A program made the translations under genes and the position numbers. Of a stretch of 64,000 nt of DNA, positions 24,157-35,939 are shown piece by piece. This stretch comes from Prostheceraeus crozeri. Lineage: Eukaryota; Platyhelminthes; Polycladida; Euryleptidae. Location: assembly GCA_907163375.1 (NCBI GenBank), contig CAJQUW010008025.1, positions 248,001 through 312,000 on the forward strand, read 5' to 3'. The notes beneath the pieces are model-generated. The model worked only from the letters and a program-made list of their open reading frames with translations, was not told the origin of the DNA and searched no databases. The first letter of the stretch is position 1, and every line of letters begins with the position of its first letter.

Positions 24157-26484
24157 CTGAAGCAAATTAGGTCAGTCAGGACACAGGACAAGAAATACTC
24201 GCCTAACTTGGTGAAAAATAATTCTATCGATTTAATTTCGAAATTATAGTCGATGTGAAAGAAATAAAAGAAATCTTACTGGTATTGATCTTCTTCTTCC
24301 TTATATACAGGTATACGTGATGCATGCACTAGCCCTTATTGACAGAATTTTTAGGCAAATTGATTTTAATATCAGACTGTCTTAGATAAGTCTCGTTGGA
24401 GACATTTCAAAACACAATAGCAGCCAAAATATGCTTTTACCAAGAAAACTGCTGCATAAATAATGAAATGTTTACGTTGCAGTTGCAATGAATTTTCCAT
24501 CGGTGAGACCCATTGCATTACACAAATTCAAGTTCGTCTGATTGAAAGTTTTTCTTTTGTATTTAAACCAGTGATGAGGAGCGGAGCGGATTGGATCGAA
24601 TATGGGTGCAGAATGGGTCGTCTAAATATATGTAGCTGGAGCGGAGCAGGACTTAATAATATAACTGTAGTTGAAATTATTCATAAAAAGCCTACACCAC
24701 TAAATCATCTGAACGGGAAATAAAAGAAAACTGAATGACCAGAGTTATTAGCTTTATAAAAATACACTGAGAAATGCCTTAAATTGGCAACAACTATCTT
24801 GCACACAGTTTTCCTCGATCTTTAACACCTACATATACTTGCACCATATATAAAGCACCAAACGGAACACAACATTGACTATAAGATGAAGGAATTCAGG
24901 CAGAGTGTTAAGAAAGACCTTCCTTGTGGGTCTGCATGAATGTTTTAGGATGTTAGCATTATTAACTACCTCTCACAGTCTACAAGCAGCATGAATATTG
25001 TCGGGAGCAGCATCCTGTAAATGACAGCTGGCATTGACAATATCCCACTATGGCCTATTAGCAGAGTGACATCAAGCGAGCATCGTGGATATGGAGCCGA
25101 ACTGGGCTCCAATTTAAAATTAGCCGGAGAGTAGCGGGATGAGGTTCAAATGAAGTGGAGTTAGCAACTTCAAACCGCTGCATATCAATCACTCAAATGT
25201 CTTTACAATCATGGCATCATTAGTCCTTACTTGTCGGAGATAATGGTTGATTGAATTGAAAGTAGATTAGTGATTTTCTGACTTACAGAAGAATTCACAG
25301 AAAGAATTTTGAATGACATTCAATTGTGATTAAAGGCTTAGTCCAAAAATTTGGGTAAAAAATGAAATATTATCGGATGTTTGTCTTTTTTATACTCTTA
25401 TCATTCACACCAATGGCGATCTTATAATGAAGATCGTCTAGTTATTCTCATTTAATCGTTTCATTGATGTCCTAAGTTCTGAAGTGCTTTATTACCACGG
25501 ATAATATGAAGTGCAACAGGACAAAAGACAATATTGAGTTTATAATGACATAACACCAGATCCTAAAAATATAAAAATGTGCCCCAATGCGGGACAACTG
25601 TTCATAGAAGAATATCATGCAGGTACGAAGTTAGCAGAGCAAGTAAAAACAAAACAGGAAGCGAAGATATTTACCTAATTCATCGTCGCACTTTGTGCTT
25701 AAGTACAAGAGGACCCTTAATTAAGTTATTTAAGTTGCAACTTAAGTAAAGATAATTGTCTAATTAAAATCTAACAGATTTCCAGAAAATTCACGTCAGA
25801 GGGAAATATTCAATGTTGTATTGACGATGAATTTTTGAGCTTTTCTAAGAGAGTGACCATTTACAGAAGTGAATGGGCGACCGTCCCATACAGAATGCCA
25901 AAATATCATTCGCCAATTAAAAAGTATCTCGAACAGTTTTGCTTTGTTCAAAGACAAGAATAAAGTGATTTATGTAGTCGCATAGTATTGAATAGTGTCT
26001 ACGTGCTCACGAAGCCTGAAACCTTCAATAAATCATATATCAGTTTCCTCAACTTCAGTGCAATCTGTCTCGTAGAGGCTACGAAGAGCACTTGTGTAAA
26101 ATTACAATTCATTTAATGGAAATCGTTATGGAGATCGTAGAGAATTAGCAGTGTGACATTTTGTCGCTATCCTTTCTGTAGGAGGGCTAAAGCTTTTCTA
26201 AGTGGCCAGAATGGTGTTAACCCCTTAAACGTTTGAAGTTTTGCTTAATGCATTGAAAACTTGAATCTCAGCAAGATATGAGGAGACAGGTTTGTAATAT
26301 CCCTGAGAAACATTCACGTGACAATAGATCTCAATTTCACAGCACATCGTTAATTTGAAAACAATGGATGAGGATCATGAAATCGATTGAATAGAATGAT
26401 AATTTTGTACTCAAACTGTCCTGCTGTTGGATTTTAGGGTCAGGTCGGATCCCGGAAGGGACAACAGCTGTGAGAATGACTTAC
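24157..26484. other. Anosmin intron
   Basis: A 2.3-kb intron. At 24,571 a hAT-like CAGTGATGAGGAGCGGAGCG occurs, but I could not pair it with a matching right end and target duplication. The rest shows nothing recognisable. Confidence 0.45.
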
Positions 26485-26703
26485 CAGTCGTACTGAGATC
26501 CGCTTTCACACATAGTTTATGTCGACCTCGTGGGCAACATTTGGTACCTTTTCGGTAGCAATGACGATCTTGTTCACACTTGGGATAGCGATAGAGAGAC
26601 GAAGATGCGACGGAAGTCGATGAATATGACGGAGGATAAATCGGACAGCGTCCAGGATTAGTAGTGAGAAGATCGTAGAGGTACATGCAAGCTGAATGAC
26701 ATT
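26485..26703 (-). CDS. Anosmin-1 exon, WAP domain
   Basis: This 219-bp exon has a CCAGTAG acceptor and a ACTG|GTAAGT donor, and enters and leaves in phase 1. It encodes CHSACMYLYDLLTTNPGRCP, a Ser/Tyr-rich loop, then YPKCEQDRHCYRKGTKCCPR and GRHKLCVK. Human anosmin has [38 protein letters not shown] and CGHTC. The CHSAC motif ends the cysteine-rich region and the rest is a WAP four-disulfide core. Only six of the usual eight WAP cysteines are present. The missing pair corresponds to C2 and C7, which bond to each other in canonical WAP folds. Confidence 0.92.
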
Positions 26704-29230
26704 CTACTGGATTGGGCGATTGCTGTGGAAGTGGAAAACACCATTATCAATCAGAAAGTCACACACCGCTTTTCTACATGTAAGATGAATCCCACACCTC
26801 AACCGTAAAAAATCATATAAAACGCCTTGATAAAGATTTGAAAAGTTTGGAAGCGCAATGTTAATATCGCATCGACAGTGACCCATTTAACAGTCAGTGG
26901 GTTCTACTGCAGAAATTTTGAAATTGAAGAGGATAGCTGGAAGGAATACCTTCTGCTCAATTATTATTGATGATTGTGGAGGATATGTCATTCAAAGCAC
27001 GTCGCTATTTTGAATCAATAATAAATATTGTAGAAAATACATGCAGTAATATCAAAAAGCTTTCTAGAGTTAACTTCTATCTAAACACTTCGCTGAGAGC
27101 TGAGTTCCAAGTCGCAGATTTATTAGAAGTTAATCAGCATCGCTCAAATGTCCATTTCACCAAAATATCAGCGAAAGTGATTCTATGATTTTTGTGCACT
27201 ATAGACGTGCGCAAACCCATCATTTTGAATTTCTTTACATGTCTTGAATATCATTTAGTTGGGGCGTCCCCGATTTGCATAACTGATCATGCCCAACGGT
27301 GCTGTGTTGAAAAGCTTAGCCTGTGAATAACAAAAATATTATTACTGGCTTTATCAGCAATTTGAAGAACATATATCAGAAGTACATCTACATTTCATCA
27401 CATATCTGAACTGATCTCAAGACACAACAAATTCATTCGCTTAAAAAAAGAATGCACAAACATCTGTAAAAAATGCATCCCACAATCACAGGCCATCGTA
27501 ATTAGATGATGCCAACAACTTCAAATTGAGAGAAAAATGTCAGATGAAATAGAAAATAACCTTTTATTATTTCTTTAAGTTTTTATAGCTTTGGAAATAT
27601 TTTACAACAGATGATTGCAAGAAAACATAATTAAACAATACACCCAAGCAAATTACACACATTCTCGTTCGTGTGTTCGCATGTTGACTAACTTAACACA
27701 AGGCGCAACTCAAGCGATGAACCTCGCCGAAAACTGCAGCAGCAAAGAACTTATCAAGCAAATCAAATTAGCAAGGGCTAGCCTTAGGCGAAATACAATT
27801 AATAATGAATTAAATCACAAATCAAACTATTCAGTAAGTAAAACCAATGTGAAAAATAAGAATAAAACACAAATGTAAATGTTGATAATATTCAAATGGT
27901 AGGTAATGAAAAAAAGGACTGTGTAAATATAAGTAGAGTGAGAAAAAATCTTTGATAACTTACTTACATGGGAACTCCTGCCTGTCTCACACACTGTGTG
28001 TTGGGCAGTTATACTCAGTAGAAACAATGTATGTACTTCTCTAGTGAAGTTGTTGTTATATATCAATTTCCTGACGGACATTTGCATTCAAATAATATTA
28101 GAAGATTGACCACGAGAGGAAAGTAGCGAAAATAATAATTAAAAAGAGAACCAAACAGTTTAGCATGCAAACCCATATACTTTGAAACTCGCTACGCTGA
28201 TATAACAAAGTGATGAATTTCATGGAATGCCATCATATTCGATCTTTTCAATGTCAGTTTAGACATCCTGAAGTGTCACACTCGACCTAGAATAAAAAAT
28301 TACTTTGAAAAGTTCTAATACTTGACTTTTCACGTCAATTTTGAAAATGTCACTGAAGAATTATTCTTAAGTTAGAAATGTTCAATTATGATAAGTGGAT
28401 TTTGTGATTTCAACCTCTTCGCTTGATGACCTTCGTGCGAGAAAAAATCAAGCAAAACAATTCAATAAAAAATTAACCGAATCAATCACAAACAGAATCT
28501 AGCTATTGAGACTGACTAGGAGTTAGTGATAGATGAGGAGAAAAGATGGTAAAACACTATGCATCAACACCGAAAACTGGCATTATACTCCTAATTTCAA
28601 GTGTAAGTTTGACAGGATGTCTGTACCAGATTGAAAATAAAATTATTTCCATGAAGTTTCCTTCAAGGTTAATTTCTTCCAAAGTCAAGGTTTTACAAGG
28701 CCAAATTTCTATGAAATCGAGGAATTTACCGCTTAGAATTCACCCTTTTCAAGATCAAACTTGCTCAAATTTCCTAGTTTTCCTTACATAAGGTCACTGT
28801 AATCAAATTCAAATTCCCTGAAGGTCCTAAATTTCCGGTTGACGTCAGTTCACAATGAATTTCCCGCTTTCAACTTTTTGAATTTCTTTGGAAAGACTTG
28901 GGAAAATTATCAAGTGGAGAAAATACAAAAGTTGTGAGATACAATATACCGTTATTGTTGATAAAATACAATAATGTAAATCTTACAACAAAATTAAATC
29001 GTCTTGCATCAAAGTATGTACGGAACCATGCTTAATTCTTGTGATTGGGAGAGTATACCTCGCCACTACAATGTCAAAATATTCAATTGCGAGTTATAAT
29101 TAGGCAACATTGATACCCAACCTTATGATTTCATTTACACTGATTTTATGAATGTTTCTGAATTCCTTAAAAATGAAAGGAAGATAGGATTAAGGTGCTA
29201 TTAAAATGCCTTGGAATTCACTCTGATTTA

Positions 29231-29660
29231 ATATTTGTAGGGAAGCCAAGTTGCATGATGTTATCAGAATTTTAGATTAGTCAATATAATTCGACTATAT
29301 TTTAATCACTAGTCATTTTCAAGACAAACAAGTGGATGATTGAAACGCATTCCAAGCACAAAATTAAAAATTACAACACAAATCTATGATATCTGATCTG
29401 CGCATCATCAAAAACTGCTCAATGCTAAGACACAGAAAAAATTGGGTGCTATTCTATGTAGGTCTGGGATTTCAAGATATCTTATCTGTGTGATATCGTA
29501 GATTTGTTGTTGTTATCTTAAATTCTATTCCTGGAATGTGTTTCAGTCATTCATCTTGTCTGCCTTGATAATGGCTAAGGATTAAAAATACCGTCGAAAT
29601 ATATTGACCAATCTAAAATTCTGATAAGTTCATGCAACTTGGCTTCCTTTACAAAAAAAA
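29231..29660. repeat. Palindromic repeat, second family member
   Basis: Inverted arms of about 165 bp (29,231-29,400 and 29,485-29,660) share GGAAGCCAAGTTGCATGA, ATCAGAATTTTAGATT and GTCAATATA. Inside the right arm CCTTGATAATGGCTAAGG is followed by GTCGAAATAT. The layout (arms of similar length, GGC then CGAAATAT) resembles the palindrome at 12,653-13,024, though the sequences differ. No coding capacity. Confidence 0.65.
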
Positions 29661-30599
29661 TTATATAATATTGTGGGCATTGACATGGTTAACATAAGTA
29701 AAGTAGTTATAGTAAACAAAAAATTTGGACTTATAAATGCAACCATGACTACATGCATCACACGCATTCAAGCAGCTGACTAATGTACAGTACCATACTC
29801 TATCTGCATGTAAAATTGAAATGATGCAAAGCTGCCGATGGTTACATGAGTTGTCATCGAAAATTAACTTCTATACAGCATTCAAAGTCTGATGGCTAAG
29901 TTCAATGCCTTTCAAATTTCTCAGATTGAAGGTTATTCAACGCTTTGCAAGGTCGCGGACACCCTGTTTAGATTCTAAAGAGAGGGCTCAAGCTCAAAAT
30001 TCCAAGACACCAAAGCTCTTCAAATCAGTGACATGACGCACGAGAATGTATACCAATTCACCCTCATAACCAAATGATATGCCACAAATAGAGATAACAA
30101 GAAAAACTTTCTTCGATAACTTCGTAAAATCTGACCATCATCACGCAACAACTTGTCATTTTAACCGAAATCTGAAACACAGCAAAATGCTTTCTTATGC
30201 AACTAATGATGTTTAGCAGCGTGCTTCATCTCATCTACTATTGTTGCATTTATACATTTAAAAAGTGTTACTCATCACTGGCATGATTCTACAAACTCGT
30301 GGGAGTTTCGTGGAAAAACATCTCGGTAGGAATGCGAAGATATCTCGCTACAAATAACACGGTTAGCAGTATGGAAATATGGACCAGGATTGAGGTTCGT
30401 AATAGACAATTAAATCAGAGGGCTCGTCAACCGATTCATTATAGTCTTTTATGGACCGGACATCTAGGTCCATGTTTCTATTGTTGCACATCTTACAATC
30501 TCACATCTCTATGATCATCGGTCCGTAATGAACATAGTTTCAAAAAAGTAATGAGTGCTGCACATACCAGATGTCCGTAATGACAACAGACAATTATTT

Positions 30600-31568
30600 G
30601 TAACACTGTTTATTATTATTTGGAAGCACGGACTCGCAGAGAAAGGACTGAAAGTTAATGCGTCCAACTCAAAAGTGCTCATTTCGTCAGTGGGTGGTAG
30701 TGAGGCAGAGCCATCAGGAAAGTTCCCGTGTGCGATATGTAAGCAAGGAGTTGGCCAAAATTCAATGAGATGCATTCAATGTGCTCTCTGGGTCCACCGT
30801 ATATGTAGTGGCATCAGCGGCAGTCTACGACTACAGCATATGAGTTCCACGTTCAAGTGTAAGCGATGCAGAGGCCAAGTGATAGAACGTCCTCAGCCTG
30901 CACACCTGTTGGTCGACGGTGACGAGCTTGAGATAGTTTCATGCTACTCCTATCTTGGCGACGAACTAGAAGCAGGTGGTGGAGTAGATGCTGCTGTCAA
31001 TAGAAGAATTCGATGCGGCTGGGCAATCTTCAAGGCGTTGATGCCGTTCCTCACGTGCTCCGTCCCTTCACATGAAAGGAAGTATGCTCGTATGATGCCT
31101 GTGTCCGGAAGGGTATGATATACGGAAGCGAAACATGGGCTCTGAAAGTGGATAGTCAACAACGTCTGGAGAGGGTGGAAATGCGCATGGTAAGGTGGAT
31201 GTGTGGCACGAAGCTAGGTGACAGAAAGCGAAGTGACGACTTGAGGCATATGCTTAACATCGAAGCAATATCCGATGTCATCGTACGAAACCGACTCAGA
31301 TGGTTTGGCCACGTGATGCGAAAAGGGCCCGAAGACTACGTCCGCAAAGTTGTGACATGGAAAGTAGAGGGAAGAAGAAGAAAAGGTCGACCTCGGAAGA
31401 CATGGAGTGACTCTGTTGCCGCTGATCTCAAGCAGAATGGTCTCAAAACGGATGACGCCAACGATCGTCAACGCTGGCGCTCTGCGATCCACAGCATTGG
31501 GAAGAATCGTCCAACCCTACGAAGTCGGAAAAAACGGACGTTAAACGCAGAAGTAAGTAAGTAAGTAC
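30600..31568 (+). mobile_element. 5'-truncated LINE (RT C-terminus with zinc finger)
   Basis: It begins within the last reverse-transcriptase block (AEKGLKVNASNSKVLISS). A PHD-like zinc finger follows (CAICKQGVGQNSMRCIQC, WVHRICSG, CKRC). Next come YLGDELEAGG, IYGSETWAL, MVRWMCGTKLGDRKRS, RLRWFGHVMRKGPEDYV and GRRRKGRPRKTWSDSV, the usual post-RT region of many invertebrate non-LTR retrotransposons. There is a frameshift near 31,085-31,100, shortly before IYGSETW. The 3' end is a GTAA microsatellite (31,551-31,566), a typical LINE tail. The clade is not certain. Confidence 0.85.
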
Positions 31569-33198
31569 TGTAAACATACATGATAAATATATTGAAGAGC
31601 AATATCTCTCTAATAATGTAATGGAACTTGTCATAGAGGTAGGGTTATTAACTTTCTTTGCTTTCTGGTCCGCAATGAGTTCTTCAATAATCATCACAAA
31701 AGCATCTACACATAGGATGAGTAACAATCATGCCGCATACAGCATTGTAAGCTATCAATTATCGCGCATCAATCTTATTGAAGCATCTGCTTACTCAATA
31801 CAAAATGTCGTCTGGTGCAGATCATAGTTAACGTCATATATATCAACTTTTTTAATCACCAAACTGAATCTCATAGTTGCCAATCAACAAAAAAAGAAAA
31901 TCAAACAAGATAAATGTGTCCAGAAAAATACGTGCTGATGTTATTACTGACTATCGGGGCAGGTCGTTCAGCGGTCATTCGAACTCAAGATGTTGAGAAT
32001 GAGTGGAGAAAAGTGGGAGTGCCCACTTCACTGACAATTTCACACGCAGAGAGCACTAAGAGTTGTTGAGGAAGATTGGCAGTGAGAGTTTCTCGCTGTG
32101 ATATCAGAAGACGGCATTCGGCGCGCGAGATTCGAAATTTGGAGCTTGTCCATATCTGTCGGCGCGCAGCAGGCAGACAGCAATTGCCGTGCACGGAGAA
32201 ACTTCCTGCGGAGTAGGGATAATGACTTCTTTCCGAATTCCTTCTCATACATGCGCGTCAAGAAAGGAAGAGTGAATCTTGGTTTCAGCGATCATCAATG
32301 CATCCTCAAGGCGAAGACAGGTGAAACAAAGCAGAACTTCCACACCGGGAGTAACAAAAGTGAAGTGAGAAAAGCAATAAAGGAGGAAGCCGACGAACTT
32401 TCCTTCGTGCACACGTATTATGACCTAAGGAATCACATTCGCTATTCACTTAAATCATCTGATTTTTGAATTCAAGTGCATCAAGTACAAGGAGCAGCAA
32501 ACACTCGCTAAGAATAGTGATGGAATGCTAGATTAAGTAAACACACAGGCGGGCGTAGACTTTTAGAGAGGGGAGGGGGGCAACTGCACCAAAAGCAAAC
32601 CCCGTAGATACGCGGGGACCTTCTGAAAATTTATGTAAAAACATCATTGTTATGTATTTTTGTGCAATTTTTGCACTCACAGTATGTCGAGTGGAAACAA
32701 ATTTCTGAATTAGGTAGGTATCACGAGTAGTTTAAACATTGAATTGACCATGTCAAGTCAGGAATTTTCTTATCATTACTATGAACACGCAAGTAGATTA
32801 TCTACATAATATCAGTGCATGGAAATTTTCTTATTTGCAATATCGAGAAGCCGTCATAACACGTCAAGGCATGAAAGCCATATATATGTTCAAAAATATA
32901 TGCAGACGATATTGTTTCGCCCCTACAAGTGGAAAAACAGAGGCAATCTAGACAATCTTGAGTGCACAGCATACATTCAATTTAATCACATTCCATTTCC
33001 GTTTACTTTCTTGAGTGATATTAAGACTTAAAATCAGTGTACAACAAATTTGGCATGCTCAACTAACAGTATACTATAATTTAAAGCATAGGATTTGTCA
33101 TCGAACATGTATCTCATTAGTCCTTAAAGGGCTTTCATTTGCTAATATTTTCACTGTATCATTCTCTTGCAATAACTTTGTGATTTCCAGTAAATATA

Positions 33199-33690
33199 TT
33201 TTTATTATTATTATTACTATTATTTACTGCCGAAGTATTATCGGATATCACGACAAAAGGTGGGGCTATGGCTCCGTAACCGATCACCCCTTGCGACCGC
33301 CCATGCTCGCAACTTCTTCTACTGCTGCTGCTGCCGTTTTAGGGCCATTGTTCCTGCGTGTGAGAGTGAGCCCGTCGGAGTTTTGGTCTCCATCTCGCCC
33401 GGTTGTCGGGTTTGTCCACGATATTTCTTCTGCGAAGGTCGCTCTTCACAGTTTCCGTCCACGATTTGAATTGACGCTATTTCCTCCGCTTCTTGTTGGA
33501 CTTCAGTGTCATCACTTTTCACGATGCTGCTTTCTGGTCTTCTTTTAACGTGTCCACACCATCTCAATCCTTCGCACTCCAAGCATTCATCTATTCCTCC
33601 AATTCCAAGTATTTCCCGAATCTCCATGTTGCTCTTTCTGTCTTCACGCTTCACTCCCATCATTGCTCTTACCACATTTCAGCGATGACC
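33199..33690 (-). mobile_element. 5'-truncated LINE fragment with TAA tail
   Basis: On the minus strand an open stretch (33,675-33,319) begins MVRAMMGVKREDRKSN and contains LRWCGHVKRRPESSIV, the same post-RT module as in the LINE at 30,600, but decayed and more divergent. It ends in a TAA-type microsatellite at 33,201-33,232, as expected for a LINE 3' tail. The opposite orientation and different tail suggest a different family. Confidence 0.65.
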
Positions 33691-34134
33691 ATTCTTATTT
33701 CACAATATTGTTATTCAGAATTTCGAGGATGCAAACGCCGAATACCTTTTTCTGATGCTACTGTTCCTAGTATGTTATGTGTTAACCCGTCACTTTGTAA
33801 CAAATTTTCGGACAAAATGAAGTTCACCGAGTGTCAAATTTAACGCTCTTCCCTAACTCAACGTTTCCCCCTACGTAGATATAAGTTCGCAAATCCGTCA
33901 AGCAAAAACAGAGCAGAGGAAATGAAAGAAATGCTCTTGAAGCATTTTCGGTTGGCACTATCTCCGGTGTAATAGGCATCCTTCAATCGCTACCGCACTG
34001 AGTATTGGAAGCGGACTTGTCATGACGATGGAGACGGAGGAGGTGATAGATAACATCAACATTAGATTGAGGAGGAAAATTTGGACAGGTATTGTGGATG
34101 TCAATATTATTAATAATCTCGATGAAAAACTTAC

Positions 34135-34200
34135 CTTGCATTCTTTATCACACAGTGTCACTTTCGGAGGCTTCATCTCTAATGCGCAAGATTTCAAGCA
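34135..34200 (-). CDS. Anosmin-1 exon, cysteine-rich region
   Basis: This 66-bp exon has a strong TTTTTCTTTTCAG acceptor and an AAG|GTAAGT donor. It encodes CLKSCALEMKPPKVTLCDKE followed by CK. Human anosmin has [20 protein letters not shown] at this place, so the cysteine spacing C-x3-C-x11-C-x3-C is kept. It reads in phase 0 at both ends. Exons for the signal peptide and first cysteines should lie at higher coordinates but were not recognised. Confidence 0.72.
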
Positions 34201-35258
34201 CTGAAAAGAAAAAGAAATATGTGAAAATATCCTTTCATCGTTTAATAATAAATTAAAATTTTGCCTCTAATTCTGAAAATATTCGAAAAAGTTCAAATCA
34301 TTGACAAATAAAAACGAAAAGATGATCCCCGAAAAGCTGAACAGTTCAAATAGTAAGACTTTTAGACTTTTTAGACGGAGTTCATAATCAAGAAACAACT
34401 CATGGTAACAAACGTACTGCCACGTTAGACGTGGAACAGCCATAATGCACATTTTTCGTCAGCAACTTTCAACTTTCTTTGCATGGAAATTGAACGTTCA
34501 GTTGAGACCTTCGTAACTCAGCGTCCATCACTGGAATACCGTAAATGTATCTTTTTTCAATCTTACACTCTTGTCACAAAATCTTTGCTTTTTATCACGT
34601 CAGCAGATATTCAATGCTGACAAATGCTCTAGAAGTGCATTGTCGAAAAACTTGTAAAACAGAAACAGTACGAGATTCCTGAAACGTATGTCCTAGAGTT
34701 CCTAATGGCAGGGAATTTGCTTCATCAATTAGCCTTAAAGTACTAGTGAAGTTATAGAGGAGAATAAGAAAACAGTTTATTACTATGATAAACTATAGGG
34801 ATAAAGTCCATTTACAAAGCGAAAGTAATTTACATAATTCACCACTTTGAATATTTTAGTTGTTGATATTTCGGCCAGCACCTAATTCATTTACAAATGA
34901 CACCTATTTACCAAGTCCAAATTATACCAGAGAATTATTGGTACAAATGATATCTCTGAATGTGTGTGCGTTTGTGTTGGTAACACGAACAACAATATGA
35001 AGTGGCTAATCATGCAATTTAGCTGGCGTAAATTTATAATGCTTGATGGTGTAATTTTGTAAATAATAAGGCCTTGTGAGAAGATAAGCATTAAACAGAT
35101 GATATAGTGTTATGATATTCATGTAGCCAAGTATTCGCTTCCCAGCTAAATGCAAATTCTTACAATAATATGCAAAATAGACTTATGTATCTAACCTGTA
35201 AATTAAACTCAGATTTTTGCTACGGTCATTGACATCCAATACTTGATTGGTATTCATT

Positions 35259-35317
35259 GCGCATGTAGTCATATTATATTATATTATGTAGTATTATATT
35301 ATAATAACTACATGCAT
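35259..35317. repeat. AT-rich palindrome
   Basis: GCATGTAGT and ACTACATGC form the outer arms, enclosing repeated ATTAT on both sides of a central GTAGT. It can form a long hairpin or cruciform. It may be a simple expansion rather than a transposon. Confidence 0.5.
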
Positions 35318-35579
35318 AGTTGAATCATGTTATCAGATTTTGCAGTTAGATATCTATGAACATGACTTAGAAATAAAATCCTCGCAGAATTTATCGTTGT
35401 ACTCAACAATTTTCATCATGTCATCCACCATTAAGATAAGTTAAGTTAAGATAAGTTTAGTCAGTTCGAATCATCTCGATGGCGTAGTCAATGTATCTGA
35501 CTACATGTCCGAGATTTTTCTTTCGAGGCTGCTTTCTTTAAAGCAGGGCCCCGCTTGAGCGAGTTTGAACGTACAGGAA

Positions 35580-35939
35580 TTAAGGGGCCGAAACGTGAAT
35601 CTTGCTCAAGTTCCTGCTGATGACCTCTATTGCTTTTGTCCTCATCAACTTTATCTCAGCATATATCAATTTCTGTTTTAGTTGCACTTCATGTAACCTG
35701 TGGGAAAGCCAGATCGGTCCTTTGGAGGGATCAAATTCTTTACTTTTCATTATCTTCAGCTTCATCTTCTCACTTCGATTGAAGCATTTGCGTAACACCA
35801 CACGTGGTTGACCAGTTATCCGCATTAGAAATGACAGGTCTGTTTGTAATTGTATTTGACTGATAGCAGATTGGGATTTAGATAAGTTACAAAGTTTGAA
35901 GTATATAAGCAGACACACAAGTGTCATGTCTATAATCAC
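35580..35939 (-). other. Unassigned open frame, possibly Penelope-like
   Basis: A 119-codon frame containing LQTDLSFLMRITGQ, VVLRKCFNR and WLSHRLHEVQLKQKLIYAEI. The Leu/Phe-rich helix followed by basic residues recalls the N-terminal region before reverse transcriptase in Penelope-like elements, but I cannot confirm this. No start context or neighbouring RT frame supports an intact gene. Confidence 0.25.

Larger units (their letters stand above)
26704..34134. other. Large anosmin intron or introns (7.4 kb)
   Basis: This lies between the cysteine-rich exon and the WAP exon. The phases do not match directly: 34,135 leaves in phase 0, while 26,703 needs one prior base. At least one small exon should therefore lie here, but I did not find it. 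The region holds a palindromic repeat (29,231-29,660) and two LINE fragments (30,600-31,568 plus; 33,199-33,690 minus). Confidence 0.5.

Noticed and set aside
23660-24160. 166-codon plus-strand frame
   Set aside because: It is the antisense shadow of the anosmin FN3-1 exon at 23,942-24,156.
24571-25190. Possible second hAT element (CAGTGATGAGG start, CCGCTG end)
   Set aside because: Ends do not match well and the flanks give no 8-bp duplication.
32000-32470. GC-richer stretch with Cys-containing frames considered as a missing anosmin exon
   Set aside because: No combination of acceptor, donor and required phase gave the expected cysteine spacing.
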